Part shown: one piece after another, positions 9,377 to 19,426 of the stretch
How the letters are laid out: each line of letters opens with the position of its first letter
How positions within the stretch are numbered: the stretch's first letter is position 1
Source of the DNA: Semisulcospira habei
Lineage: Eukaryota > Mollusca > Gastropoda > Semisulcospiridae
Reading direction: 5' to 3'
DNA: 64,000 nucleotides
Assembly (NCBI GenBank): GCA_036245525.1
Contig: BTPG01000004.1
Span: 20,564,978-20,628,977 of the forward strand
Notes under the pieces: model-generated
What the model was told of the DNA's origin: nothing
Database searches by the model: none
The model's input: the letters and a program-made list of their open reading frames with translations, nothing else
Position numbers and translations under genes: made by a program

Positions 9377-10255
9377 TTAATCAGCAATTACATTTTGCAA
9401 CTCTTCAAAAGTATACAATTTGTTAGCATAATAAAATGCAACAAGATCAATGTGTTCAAGGTTTATGTAAGTTAGACGAACAAAAGTTGTTTTGTCGACC
9501 ACCACCTTGACAGCTGGAACACTGCTCGAAACATTAATAACATCATTATTTTTTGTAATAGCAATAAAGACCTTTGATGACTCTGCCACTGTGTCATTCC
9601 ATGTAAGTTTAATTCCTTGTGCAATTTGAGCCTCTTTAGCAGTAGTTACTGATCTCATGATAATTTCAAATACTATTGTCGCTTCTCTTGCGATGGGAAA
9701 GTTTATTGGTGCAAACACGACCTTCGCATCAGACCTACCCTTCCTATGTGTAAGAAGATATCTCCGTCTCTCATAATTTTCAACTTTCAGTTTTTCTCTG
9801 CTATTGTCGTCTGGGGCAAAGCTTGGAACAAGACTTACAATAAGCGGCCCCGAGTTAACAACCTTCCTAAACACTAAGGCACCTTCGTCATCAGTGTATA
9901 CATAAGGACTAATAAATTCCAACTTTATGTCCCAGTCAATTGTGGGTGGTGGAACAGGCACAGGTGAAACAACCCACTTACTACCTACATGTATTAAGTT
10001 GTAGGGCACATTATTTACAGGTGGAGTAGGTACAGTAACATCACGTAGCTGACCAAGTTTAGGAATCTGTTTTTCACCGTCTTTCATGTCAACAATTACT
10101 TTCCTCTTGTACATGCCATTTAAATCAAGTTCAAAACCATATATTTCTCCAACATCCCCCTCCTTCTCAAAATCCTGTACGTCTGCCAAATCTTTCAATT
10201 CTGTTACTGGACACGCAACTGGTATGATTGTTCGCTTTGGACCAAGACCACTCAT
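9377..10255 (-). CDS. Unassigned Polinton protein, beta-rich, possible structural protein
   Basis: 292 aa from the ATG at 10255 (MSGLGPKRTIIPVACP). The frame is open slightly further, but only via a non-ATG codon, and this ATG has the element's usual TTTATAAAAATG context. No transmembrane segment. The composition alternates short hydrophobic strands with Pro-rich turns (PTPPVNNVPYN, SPVPVPPPTIDWDIKLEF), as in beta-sandwich capsid or fibre proteins. I do not recognise the family. Its position between the 211-aa and 244-aa genes, with short spacers, suggests co-expression with virion-type genes. Confidence 0.7.
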   Translation of the reverse strand: MSGLGPKRTIIPVACPVTELKDLADVQDFEKEGDVGEIYGFELDLNGMYKRKVIVDMKDGEKQIPKLGQLRDVTVPTPPVNNVPYNLIHVGSKWVVSPVPVPPPTIDWDIKLEFISPYVYTDDEGALVFRKVVNSGPLIVSLVPSFAPDDNSREKLKVENYERRRYLLTHRKGRSDAKVVFAPINFPIAREATIVFEIIMRSVTTAKEAQIAQGIKLTWNDTVAESSKVFIAITKNNDVINVSSSVPAVKVVVDKTTFVRLTYINLEHIDLVAFYYANKLYTFEELQNVIAD

Positions 10256-10275
10256 TTTTATAAACAAAAATAAAA

Positions 10276-11010
10276 TTATTTAACTTCTAACACTACACTA
10301 AAATCATGCATAAGAACTGGTTTGTCATCTTGATTAGTTACAGATATACACAGTGACTCAAAGAAACTAGAACCTAATTTCTTAAACTGTAAATTAGGAA
10401 ATCTAACAACCACACTTTCACAATAGGGTGCAGTTCCAGTTGGTAAGCATCTCAACAAAGTTGAAGGTTTTCCATTGTGAACATTCTCAGATGTGTTTAG
10501 TTCTTTCAAATAAACATTTAGCACTGTGTGTACTGACAAATGAACAGCATATCTTCCAGTTATTTTGTTTTTTTTGGGCTTAAATTTTAATCCTGCTTCA
10601 TAAGTCCAATCATCATCACCACTAACAGCTACAATACCAAGATCAGATTCAGTTAAAAAACCCAGTAGTATTAAAAGTTTGTCTGTTAATATAAGCTGAC
10701 TATCTTTTGGAAATTCCAATGTAACAAACAAGTTAGCCGGATTTAAAGTTGCTTTAATTTTATACCTATCTTGTAAAAATTCAGCTATAGTACAAAAGTC
10801 ATAATACCCAGGCTGTAAATGATTAGCGCCCCAACTTGTAGTACCTACCATTCCATGTACAGAATATTCACCATCATCTGTTACATTAAACCATTTTACT
10901 GTATAGAACATTTCATGGATAGCAACAGCCTTGCTACCATCACGATTATCAATCCCATTAGTTAACCACACTGGTTTGCTTGTGTCAAGATTTGTTAAGG
11001 TAATAAACAT
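10276..11010 (-). CDS. Candidate minor capsid (penton-like) protein of the Polinton
   Basis: 244 aa; starts MFITLTNLDTSKP behind ATAATAAAAATG. Beta-rich sequence without membrane segments and with many aromatic residues in alternating patterns, compatible with a single jelly-roll fold. Polintons normally encode such a penton protein near the major capsid gene. The identification is by elimination and composition, not by a diagnostic motif, so it needs structure prediction. The start lies only 24 bp from the divergent 415-aa gene, so both must share a very short intergenic promoter region. Confidence 0.55.
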   Translation of the reverse strand: MFITLTNLDTSKPVWLTNGIDNRDGSKAVAIHEMFYTVKWFNVTDDGEYSVHGMVGTTSWGANHLQPGYYDFCTIAEFLQDRYKIKATLNPANLFVTLEFPKDSQLILTDKLLILLGFLTESDLGIVAVSGDDDWTYEAGLKFKPKKNKITGRYAVHLSVHTVLNVYLKELNTSENVHNGKPSTLLRCLPTGTAPYCESVVVRFPNLQFKKLGSSFFESLCISVTNQDDKPVLMHDFSVVLEVK

Positions 11011-11034
11011 TTTTATTATCTCATATAAAAAAGG

Positions 11035-12282
11035 ATGGAATTTAAATCACCAACCATTACCACTACAAACGCATTTCAATTTAATGTGGATGCCAAATAT
11101 AATGTCGCACCTACTTATGAACAGAAAATAATTCAATTAAATCAACTAGACATAGCTGTAAGCGAACAAGATCTATTCCAAGTCAAAGTACCCAACCCCT
11201 TTGATCATTACCTAAACCCTCCAATAACAGATGACTCAACTGCAAGAAAGTGGTCTTCAAGTCCACTACAGATGTTTCAAAACCAACTCAACTTTGCAAT
11301 ACTATGTTCAACTACAGGCTGTGGTGTTTCATTTACAGACCACTTGAATCACTCAAACAAACTGATTAGGTCTGTCTATCGTTTTCACACTTACTACCAG
11401 CTTAGACGTATACTGTCAGAACTGCATACACCATTACCAACTGAATCCAGTTTCAACAGGTTTAACAACCCCATGGATATGAAAGCATTTGAACGCATCT
11501 GTAATGAATTTAACATAAGCCCTCGGTATGACTTCACACAAAAACTTGATGATCACCACGGCATTGGTACATTGTATTACGCTTTGAGTCACAGACAATA
11601 CCCTCAAGATTATTACCCTGGTTACACTTCATTCTCATCAAAATCACAAGTCTGGATAGGATCAATTGAGCAGAAGCAGACTAATGCGTGGACCACATTT
11701 ATTTTAGATAAATCTGACGGGTTTACTCAAGCAGGAGTCGAGCGCGTAAATGAGTCAATCAGAACATATGTCTGGTGTATACTAGGAGCACAATCACTAA
11801 CAAAATCAAACATTTTGAATGGAAGTGGTAAATTTGAATCTCAAAAACAATTTCTCGCAAATCTAGAAGATTCAATCAACTCAACAGTTGATCTCCCGTC
11901 AAGCATACAGCGTTATCAAGACGTACTCAGATATGCTAGATCAAAAGTTGACTTTGTAGTTGGCGTCGGGTTATACATGTTACCATCTGACCTTCAACTC
12001 CAAATGGGTACAATAACAAATTATAATAATGAAATCATTGTTGCAGGTGTTGGTCAAAAACTCGGTCTCAATCAATCTGTAAACTTAGGAGGAACAACTG
12101 CGCCTGTACTGTCATTAAAATCATTACAGGTGGTTACTTCCCCTGCCCCACCACCGACACCCATACAGTCAGTAATGCCCCAAACATCGCTACCAACCCC
12201 TAACACACATGAATCAGAAAGAACCGCATTGACAATAGGATTAACAGGATTAGGTATATTACTTCTTTACCTGTTTCATTAA
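11035..12282 (+). CDS. Polinton protein with C-terminal membrane anchor
   Basis: 415 aa. A long polar, Asn/Gln/Ser-rich ectodomain-like body is followed by a Pro-rich linker (PAPPPTPIQ) and a hydrophobic C-terminal helix in the last ~20 residues (LTIGLTGLGILLLYLFH), so it is probably tail-anchored. No catalytic motif recognised. It is transcribed divergently from the 244-aa gene and ends by overlapping the 3' end of the minus-strand 418-aa gene by 24 bp. Membrane association suggests a role in virion assembly or entry of the putative particle, but this is inference. Confidence 0.75.
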   Translation: MEFKSPTITTTNAFQFNVDAKYNVAPTYEQKIIQLNQLDIAVSEQDLFQVKVPNPFDHYLNPPITDDSTARKWSSSPLQMFQNQLNFAILCSTTGCGVSFTDHLNHSNKLIRSVYRFHTYYQLRRILSELHTPLPTESSFNRFNNPMDMKAFERICNEFNISPRYDFTQKLDDHHGIGTLYYALSHRQYPQDYYPGYTSFSSKSQVWIGSIEQKQTNAWTTFILDKSDGFTQAGVERVNESIRTYVWCILGAQSLTKSNILNGSGKFESQKQFLANLEDSINSTVDLPSSIQRYQDVLRYARSKVDFVVGVGLYMLPSDLQLQMGTITNYNNEIIVAGVGQKLGLNQSVNLGGTTAPVLSLKSLQVVTSPAPPPTPIQSVMPQTSLPTPNTHESERTALTIGLTGLGILLLYLFH

Positions 12283-13515
12283 ATAACCTATCATTAACCC
12301 TCCTACTGTCACCAAAAAGACCCACACATGCTCTGCCATAAACCCTACTGCCTTTGCCGCTGTACTAATCAACCAGCTGACAACCGTGCCAATTAAATTC
12401 GGTAACGCGTCTACTGCTTTCAGAGCCAATTTCTTAAGCAAGTCTGATATGTGAGACAACTGTTTCTTTACCCATGACTGTAAATCTTTTGGATCTGTGG
12501 GAGCCGGTGGGCCCGGGGTTGGTGGACCTGGCGGTGTTGGACCACCCCCAGCACTGCCAGCACCGGAGACAGCCAACACAGCAGTACTGATAATAAACCC
12601 AAGAGCTGTAATTAAACTAGCAATTGTAATACCCTGCTCTCTGAAAAGTGTTTTCAATCTCTCAGCCAGAGTAGTGTCTTCGTGAAGTATTTTCTGAATA
12701 GTTTCTCTAATTCTGTTGACCTGTGATTTTAGTTTTTGTCTCCCGATACTAATCACTTCTAACCGCCCTGATCTTTCTATCTGCAAATCATTTAATCTGT
12801 GTTGTATTCTTTCTTTCATTTCTGTGTCAAGATTCCCATTGTCTGCGGTAGCCAGTTTCTCTTTTTCACGTTCTATGTGTTTATCAAGCTCACCCAGTTT
12901 GGCAACATTGTTTACCATCTCACCTCTTATTGTCTGCAGTGATTTATCCAATCCTATAATCTCCCTCATTGACAAAGGCGGGTCATCTATTGTTTTCATA
13001 GCATCATTTAATTGACCTTCAGTAAATGAGGTTTCTTGTATCACTGTGTTTGCTATTTCTGGCAGGCTTGTTACTGGAGCCATTTCAATTTCTTGCCCTG
13101 TTGGCAACTTTGTTTGCGTGTCGTGAAGCACACTAACCAGTCTTGGCGTGACAGGAGACCCTCCAATACCAAGTTGACGCAAGGCACTAACACCACCTTC
13201 ATTTTTTATTGTACTTAAAGCCCTAAACCTACTAGGGTCTTTTTTGTTAGTCAATAGTACTTTTCCTTTGTCAACAGTATTTAAATATAAATGACCCTTG
13301 CCATCAAGTTCAAACTGATTAGGGTCTATGTTGTCTGGGCGGCCACCAACATGATCATAAAATGAGTTCACTTTGGTTTCTAAAAGTTCGTGACGTAAAC
13401 TGTAAATATTTCTTGTACCAGTCATATCTGCCATATCTGTCATATCTGTTGTATTACCAAAATCATACGTGTCATCCATTTCAAAATCTTCATGATTAAA
13501 TCCTCCCGCTGCCAT
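12259..13515 (-). CDS. Polinton Pro/Gly-linker membrane protein with coiled coil
   Basis: 418 aa starting MAAGGFNHEDFEMDD. Order: an acidic N-terminus with an Asp-Met-Thr repeat (about residues 24-33); a polar middle; a charged coiled-coil region (about 195-265, LGELDKHIEREKEKLA); an RIRETIQKILHEDTTLAERL block; a hydrophobic helix (ASLITALGFIISTAVLAVSG, about 300-320); a Pro-Gly linker (PPGPPTPGPPAP); an amphipathic stretch; and a hydrophobic C-terminus. From memory, the helix-linker-helix C-terminal half is a frequent signature of uncharacterised proteins in coral and mollusc Polintons. Function unknown. It is divergent from the major capsid gene, with 40 bp between the start codons. Confidence 0.8.
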   Translation of the reverse strand: MAAGGFNHEDFEMDDTYDFGNTTDMTDMADMTGTRNIYSLRHELLETKVNSFYDHVGGRPDNIDPNQFELDGKGHLYLNTVDKGKVLLTNKKDPSRFRALSTIKNEGGVSALRQLGIGGSPVTPRLVSVLHDTQTKLPTGQEIEMAPVTSLPEIANTVIQETSFTEGQLNDAMKTIDDPPLSMREIIGLDKSLQTIRGEMVNNVAKLGELDKHIEREKEKLATADNGNLDTEMKERIQHRLNDLQIERSGRLEVISIGRQKLKSQVNRIRETIQKILHEDTTLAERLKTLFREQGITIASLITALGFIISTAVLAVSGAGSAGGGPTPPGPPTPGPPAPTDPKDLQSWVKKQLSHISDLLKKLALKAVDALPNLIGTVVSWLISTAAKAVGFMAEHVWVFLVTVGGLMIGYLMKQVKK

Positions 13516-13555
13516 TGTTTTATTAATTTATTATTTTTTATTGTGCATAATAAAA

Positions 13556-14845
13556 ATGACACAGTCTTACGGATCAAAGTTAGACCCATACAGAAAACTA
13601 CGTGAGCCCCTGGGTGTTAAGGGCATTCGACAATCAATCGTCATCACAAACAATCCAAGTACCATAGACCAGAACCAAACACTTACAGTCAAGTTTCCAA
13701 ACCTAGGTCCCAGTGACGTTATTGTTCCTGGCACTGCACGCCTTGCTTTTAATATTGAACTATCATCAGACGCAGACGTGAACAGAACACTAGTTAACAA
13801 TCTTGGCAGAGCAATTGTTAGAACTATTAAAGTAAAACTTGAAGGACAGGAAGTGTTTAGTCTTGATGACTCAGATGTATTTTACTGTTACAAAGACCTT
13901 TGGCTCACAAGAGAAGAACGAGAAGACCGTATTTATCAAGGCATACAGCCAGATAATGTTGGTAAACTTCGAATCAATGCCGGAGACAAAACAACTACTG
14001 GGGTACCAAAGGATGTTATTATAGCAGAAACATATGGAACCAGGTTTTACATTCCACTTGAGTTTGAAATCCTAACAGCACATTTGCCTTATTATCAAGG
14101 AGCACTGAATGACCGTCTGAGCTTTGAACTAACTTTCAATGACTACTCCAAAGTTATAAAATCATCTGCCACAGATGCAACATACAAGATCTCTAACATT
14201 TCCTTGGAATATGAGATTGTCACACATACTGAACTAGCCAGACTCATTCAAAATCAGTACCAGTCAAGACTTCCAATTTATTATGACAGGGTGATTAGAC
14301 ATAGTTTAATACCCAAAGACAAAAGCGACCCAATGTGGAACATAAACTTAAACACGCCAGCTAGGTCACTGAAAGGTATTCTTATGTTGTTTGTTGAACC
14401 AGCAGATCCATACAAACGGGATTCAGAAAAATTCTACAATCCTAAGATTACACATTTGTCCTGTACAATCGAAGGCCGTCCTAATCAAGTGTACGCGTCT
14501 GGAATGCTGCCTTATCAACACTACGACGAGATCACAAAGTATTTTGCGGGTGGAAGGATTAGAGATAAACCAGCAAACATTGTGTGTAAAGATTTACATC
14601 TGTATGATGTTAGGATCGGACAATACCTTACAAACAAATACGCACTGTGGCTAGACCTTCGTAGTACAGATGATGATTACCTTCATGGGTCAGGACGAAC
14701 TGTTGAGAATGGTAGTGATGGGATTACAATTCAGATACAAAAGAAGGTTGAAACTGCTGCAGCCATAAACATATATTATTTGTACCTAATTTATGACGCA
14801 CAACTCAATATTGCAGAAAGCAGACTGAGTGGACACATATATTAA
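13556..14845 (+). CDS. MCP: Probable major capsid protein (double jelly-roll) of the Polinton
   Basis: 429 aa from the ATG at 13556 (context CATAATAAAAATG); a longer frame starts only at a TTG. Beta-rich throughout with no membrane segment. Conserved-looking blocks include NNLGRAIVRTIKVKLEGQEV, DSDVFYCYKDLWLTREERED and the C-terminal INIYYLYLIYDAQLNI. The length, the position directly upstream of the packaging ATPase (19-bp spacer) and the long Pro-poor beta pattern fit the hexon-like capsid protein of Polintons/adintoviruses. I identify it by context and remembered similarity to invertebrate Polinton proteins; fold prediction would settle it. Confidence 0.75.
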   Translation: MTQSYGSKLDPYRKLREPLGVKGIRQSIVITNNPSTIDQNQTLTVKFPNLGPSDVIVPGTARLAFNIELSSDADVNRTLVNNLGRAIVRTIKVKLEGQEVFSLDDSDVFYCYKDLWLTREEREDRIYQGIQPDNVGKLRINAGDKTTTGVPKDVIIAETYGTRFYIPLEFEILTAHLPYYQGALNDRLSFELTFNDYSKVIKSSATDATYKISNISLEYEIVTHTELARLIQNQYQSRLPIYYDRVIRHSLIPKDKSDPMWNINLNTPARSLKGILMLFVEPADPYKRDSEKFYNPKITHLSCTIEGRPNQVYASGMLPYQHYDEITKYFAGGRIRDKPANIVCKDLHLYDVRIGQYLTNKYALWLDLRSTDDDYLHGSGRTVENGSDGITIQIQKKVETAAAINIYYLYLIYDAQLNIAESRLSGHIY

Positions 14846-14864
14846 AATTATATTGTGTATTAAA

Positions 14865-15470
14865 ATGAACCTAATGACCCTTGACCCACACTGTGGCTTA
14901 TTTTGTGGTGCGACAGGGTGTGGGAAAACTGAATTTGTACTTAACCTCTTACAAACAAGATACATACACCACTTTGAAAACATTGTAATATTTTGTCCAA
15001 CAATAAAACACAACAAAGCTTATCACAACCGTTTTTTTATTTGGACTGATCATAACATTTACTTAGTTGACCCTGAAAAGAAACTGAATGACTACCTACA
15101 ATATTTTTACAAGCAATTTGAAGGACAGCCAACATTGTTTATAGTCGATGATTGCTCTGCAGAGAAAGACATTGTCAAAAAGAGAAATACTTTATCAGAA
15201 CTTGCCTTCAGTGGTAGACACGCAAACATCAGTGTTTGGATTCTCACTCAGAAATATAATGCTGTACTAAAAGATTTTCGAGAACAGTTAAAGTTTATCT
15301 GTTTGTTTTACTGTAAGGATCGTGACAGCTTCGAAGACTGTCTCAGAGAAAACGATGTTATACCAAATAAACATGAACGAGACTGTGTAAAAAATAAACT
15401 GAAATCAACTAAGCATCTAAAGCTTATTTTAAAGACAGATCAACCCACTGGATATGGGTTAGTAAATTAA
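14865..15470 (+). CDS. FtsK/HerA-type (A32-like) genome-packaging ATPase
   Basis: 201 aa from the ATG at 14865. The upstream in-frame GTG start would add residues overlapping the capsid gene's 3' end and is less likely. Walker A GATGCGKT lies at residues 15-22, and Walker B LFIVDD at about 91-96, ending in two acidic residues. A following conserved Arg/Gln-containing segment (SGRHANISVWILTQKYN) matches the sensor region of the family. The size is typical of the compact packaging ATPases of Polintons, which drive DNA into preformed capsids. It sits in the plus-strand cluster with the capsid protein and polymerase. Confidence 0.9.
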   Translation: MNLMTLDPHCGLFCGATGCGKTEFVLNLLQTRYIHHFENIVIFCPTIKHNKAYHNRFFIWTDHNIYLVDPEKKLNDYLQYFYKQFEGQPTLFIVDDCSAEKDIVKKRNTLSELAFSGRHANISVWILTQKYNAVLKDFREQLKFICLFYCKDRDSFEDCLRENDVIPNKHERDCVKNKLKSTKHLKLILKTDQPTGYGLVN

Positions 15471-15496
15471 TTTATCTTTTGGGTTTGTCTATAAAA

Positions 15497-15892
15497 ATGA
15501 CGGACGGACAAGAGGATCAAAATTGGTCTATTGGTAAATTCATGGATATTACATCGAGTTTCAGGGGTTTTATGCTTATTAGTGACTTAAAAACACAAGT
15601 TAGACGCCCTTTTTCAACACTCCCAACACCGATGAAGATGTACATGACATATAGTTTTTATCTTGGATATTCTAATACTTTTCCACTTTATAATAATAGG
15701 ACAACATATTTTTTAGTTTATGATGCTAAATCTGACTGGTTTAAGATTACGTGTTTACAAATATACAATCAAATAAAAAAAGAAAATAAAAATGTTAAAT
15801 TTATTACTGTCAATAAAACAATATTACACATGCAAAAGCTTGAAGATGATACCACAAAAGACATATCGATGAAGTGGTTTATTAGTTGGTAA
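15497..15892 (+). CDS. Unassigned 131-aa Polinton protein
   Basis: Start ATG at 15497 in the context GTCTATAAAAATGACGG, 26 bp after the ATPase stop. The protein begins MTDGQEDQNWSIGKFMD and is soluble-looking, with mixed alpha/beta composition and many Tyr, Phe and Lys residues; no motif recognised. Position between ATPase and polymerase suggests a virion or replication accessory role, without direct evidence. Confidence 0.65.
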   Translation: MTDGQEDQNWSIGKFMDITSSFRGFMLISDLKTQVRRPFSTLPTPMKMYMTYSFYLGYSNTFPLYNNRTTYFLVYDAKSDWFKITCLQIYNQIKKENKNVKFITVNKTILHMQKLEDDTTKDISMKWFISW

Positions 15893-15982
15893 TTAATTTT
15901 GTCTATTATATAGGTTTTAGTCAATAAAGTGCCATTTACATTATGTAATTTTCTATTTATTTTTTTTGTCGGACAAATAAAA

Positions 15983-18900
15983 ATGGCGGACAATTTTCAA
16001 AGATTAAGAAACGTGTTTCACACAATTGACTTACCTATATCTAATTATTTTAATGTATATGAATCAATAGAAAGCTCTTTTACCGTAATACAAGAAAATC
16101 TTCTTTCTGGTAGTATAAAAATTCAGATTGTTGCAAAAATAGAATTTAGAAGGGAATCTGGACAAGTTATTATTTCATATATTTCAACGAGACAACACAC
16201 AGTTAATTCGAGAAGAGAATTAAAAAGAGTGTTTAGAGAAAGATTGTTGCCTGACTTTCTTGAAGCAATTGATAGGGCAAAAATAAGTGGATCTGGTTGG
16301 CATGAAGGTTATGTACTTGAACTTCAACTAAAGCAGTCAAGATATCATCCTATTTTAGGCAAATCATGGATACCACTGCCGGCAGAGGTTGCAAACAAAA
16401 AGGCTGTAGTCAATATTCAAAACAATGATAATTTATGTTTTATGTGGTGTGTGCTTGCCAAACTGCATTTTGTAAAAATAAAACCTGATCGTGTATCTAA
16501 CTATACCAAATTTGTAAATGAACTCAACTTCAGTGGCATTGAGTTTCCTGTTAAAATAGAGGATATAGACTTGTTTGAAAAACTAAATCCTGGTATATCT
16601 GTAAACGTGTATATATGGGATAATGACTCTGAGAACAAGTTACAACCAATTAGAGTGTCACCAATTGCCCCAACCTACGGACAGTCAGAAGATAAGCATG
16701 TTGACATGTTACTAATAAGCTCTGGTGATAACTTTCACTACACAATTATCAGAAGTATGTCAAGACTAATTCATCATACAACAAAACATGATGGTAAACA
16801 GGAATTTTGTAAAAAATGTTTACAAAGGTTTTCTTCTATTGAAGTGGCACACAAACATGTTTTAAATTGTAGGTCTGTTGATGACGTACAAACAGTACTT
16901 AAGTATCCAGAGCCTGGTACTAAAGTACATTTTTGTAACTATAAAAATCAGCAAAAGCTACCGTTTGTAGTGTATGCTGATTTTGAATCACTGGTTGTTC
17001 CATATGAGGGTCCAGTTCCAGAGTCATTACCAAAGACTATAAAATTGAGTGACCAAGTGGTGTGTTCTTTTGGATACATTTTTGTTATGTCAGACGGTCA
17101 GCATTCAGAACCTGTTATTTACAGGGGAAAAAATGCATCAGCTATGTTTTTGTCAGAAATGAGACAACTGTATAACAAGGTATTTGATTATTTGAAAAAT
17201 TGTCAAAAGACTTTGGTTATGACAGAAGAAGACAAACATAATTTTGATACAGCTGAGATGTGTTGGATTTGTGAACAACCTTTAGAGGGTGATAAAGTTC
17301 GTGACCATGATCACATAACTGGGCGTTACAGAGGAGCTGCACATAATAATTGTAACTTGTTATTAAAAATAGATCCTAAGACATACAAGTTACCAATCTT
17401 TTTTCACAATCTGAAGGGATATGATTCACACATTATCATGCAGGCTGTAGACGAGTCGTACAAAAAAATTAGTTGTATTGCCCAGACAACTGAGAAATAC
17501 TTGACTTTTAGGTTAGATAAATTAGCATTTTATGACTCCATGCAACATTTGTCTTTAGGTCTTGCTAGTCTGGCAGAAGGACTGACTGAGTATCCAATAA
17601 CAAGTAAATATTTTGAACCAGACTTGATTAAGAAAGGTGTCTATCCGTATGAGTACATCGATCACTGGGTAGTTTTTGAAGAAAGGAGTCTTCCACCAAA
17701 AGAAAATTTTTATTCTACACTAATTGGTAAAGGTATTTCTGACTCTGAATACCAACATGCACTTGATGCGTGGGATAAGTTAGGATGTCAGACAATTGGT
17801 GATTACCACGATCAGTACTTGAAAGCTGATGTTTGCTTGCTAGCAGATGTATTTGAAAGTTATCGTGAAAAGGGTTTGTTGCACTACAGTCTTGACCCTG
17901 CTTGCTACATAACTAGTCCTGGCATGACATGGGATGCATTTTTGAAATCCAGTAAGATATTTATAGACCTGTTGTATGATCGTACGATGGGTGAAATGGT
18001 GGAACGTGGATTGAGAGGTGGTATTAGTCTAGCAGCAAACAATTATGGCAAGGCAAATAATAAATATCTTGACGACTTTGACCCCTCAATGTCAAGGTCA
18101 TTTATTACGTACTTAGATGCTAATAATTTGTACGGATTCGCGATGTGTGAATTGTTGCCATTAAAAAACTTTTGTTTGTATGATTTGTCACAGTATGGCA
18201 TAAAAAAATTAACAAAATATATTATGGATCGAGGTCAAAATGATGAAAAGGGTTGGATCTTTGAAGTAGACTTGGAGTATCCACATCATCTACATGATTA
18301 CCATAATGATTATCCATTAGCAGTTGAGAAACTGAGTTTGACTGGGAAAAAAGAAGACACCAAACTTGTACCAAATTTAAATGACAAATTCAATTACGTT
18401 TGTCACTACCGCTTGCTGCAGTTTTACATCAGACATGGGTTAGTATTAAAGAAAGTTCACAGAGGAATTCAATTTGAACAAAGTGCTTTCATGAAAGATT
18501 ACATAATGAAGAACACAACATTGCGTGCAAGAGAAGGTAACACTGCATTTGACAAAGACTTCTTTAAGCTTATGAACAATGCCTGTTTTGGTAAGACTAT
18601 GGAAAATCCTCATCACCGCAAAGATGTGAGACTAGTCACAACTGAATCGGGCGCAATTAAACTTACAAGTAAGCCTCAGTACACAGGGTATAAAGAATTT
18701 CATTCATCATTGTATGCTGTGTCACTCAAAAAAAAGATTGTTAAACTGGATAAGCCAGTATTCATTGGTATGGCAATTCTTGAGTTATCAAAACTGTTAA
18801 TGCTTGAATTTTATTATGATTACTTTAAACCAAAATATCCTGAGTGTCGATTGTTATACGCTGACACTGACTCTATGATCATTGATGTGCCTACTGAAGA

Positions 18901-19426
18901 CTTTTATGAAGACATGAAAACAGAGTTACACATGTATGACACGTCTGACTACCCAAAAGACCATCCACTGTTTAGCACACAAAATAAAAAAGTGCCTGGT
19001 AAGTTTAAGGATGAACTAAATGGTGTGCCAATAGTTGAGTACGTTGGACTGAGATCCAAAATGTATTCTATACTGCACCAGAAGGGAAGTCAGTCGAAAG
19101 CCAAAGGTATCAAGAAAACAGCAATAAAAAATAAAGACATTCGACATGAACATTACAAGCAAGTGTTAGATGGTGCATTAATGCCTGATTATCCAAACAA
19201 GACACTAAGATCAAACAAACATAATATTGAAATGATTCAAACATATAAAAAGTCTCTAGCAGTAGGTGATACAAAAAGAGTGTTTCATAGTAAGGAAAAA
19301 GCTTATGCACCAGGTCATTACAGGCTCAAGTTATCTGAAAAAATAGCTGATGAACTGTTTGATGAACTAATTGATGAATTGAAATTGTTAAAAATGAGTA
19401 ACGGTGTCTGTGGGAATAATCTGTAA
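15983..19426 (+). CDS. polB: Protein-primed family B DNA polymerase of the Polinton
   Basis: 1147 aa from the ATG at 15983 (context GGACAAATAAAAATGGCGG); the longer frame begins with a hydrophobic stretch that looks like untranslated DNA. In order: a C-x2-C..H..C zinc motif (about 275-296); exonuclease motif I DFE (D333, E335); an endonuclease VII-like zinc insertion with CWIC at 427-430 and DHDH..G..RG..HNNCN at about 441-460; Exo II HNLKGYDSH (about 475-483); Exo III YLKADVCLLADVF (about 610-625); polymerase motif A LDANNLYG (D712); motif B LMNNACFGKTMEN (about 863-875); and motif C YADTDS (959-964). All catalytic acids are present. Such polymerases copy linear Polinton genomes from a terminal protein primer. 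The last 39 bp overlap the integrase gene tail to tail. Confidence 0.96.
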   Translation: MADNFQRLRNVFHTIDLPISNYFNVYESIESSFTVIQENLLSGSIKIQIVAKIEFRRESGQVIISYISTRQHTVNSRRELKRVFRERLLPDFLEAIDRAKISGSGWHEGYVLELQLKQSRYHPILGKSWIPLPAEVANKKAVVNIQNNDNLCFMWCVLAKLHFVKIKPDRVSNYTKFVNELNFSGIEFPVKIEDIDLFEKLNPGISVNVYIWDNDSENKLQPIRVSPIAPTYGQSEDKHVDMLLISSGDNFHYTIIRSMSRLIHHTTKHDGKQEFCKKCLQRFSSIEVAHKHVLNCRSVDDVQTVLKYPEPGTKVHFCNYKNQQKLPFVVYADFESLVVPYEGPVPESLPKTIKLSDQVVCSFGYIFVMSDGQHSEPVIYRGKNASAMFLSEMRQLYNKVFDYLKNCQKTLVMTEEDKHNFDTAEMCWICEQPLEGDKVRDHDHITGRYRGAAHNNCNLLLKIDPKTYKLPIFFHNLKGYDSHIIMQAVDESYKKISCIAQTTEKYLTFRLDKLAFYDSMQHLSLGLASLAEGLTEYPITSKYFEPDLIKKGVYPYEYIDHWVVFEERSLPPKENFYSTLIGKGISDSEYQHALDAWDKLGCQTIGDYHDQYLKADVCLLADVFESYREKGLLHYSLDPACYITSPGMTWDAFLKSSKIFIDLLYDRTMGEMVERGLRGGISLAANNYGKANNKYLDDFDPSMSRSFITYLDANNLYGFAMCELLPLKNFCLYDLSQYGIKKLTKYIMDRGQNDEKGWIFEVDLEYPHHLHDYHNDYPLAVEKLSLTGKKEDTKLVPNLNDKFNYVCHYRLLQFYIRHGLVLKKVHRGIQFEQSAFMKDYIMKNTTLRAREGNTAFDKDFFKLMNNACFGKTMENPHHRKDVRLVTTESGAIKLTSKPQYTGYKEFHSSLYAVSLKKKIVKLDKPVFIGMAILELSKLLMLEFYYDYFKPKYPECRLLYADTDSMIIDVPTEDFYEDMKTELHMYDTSDYPKDHPLFSTQNKKVPGKFKDELNGVPIVEYVGLRSKMYSILHQKGSQSKAKGIKKTAIKNKDIRHEHYKQVLDGALMPDYPNKTLRSNKHNIEMIQTYKKSLAVGDTKRVFHSKEKAYAPGHYRLKLSEKIADELFDELIDELKLLKMSNGVCGNNL

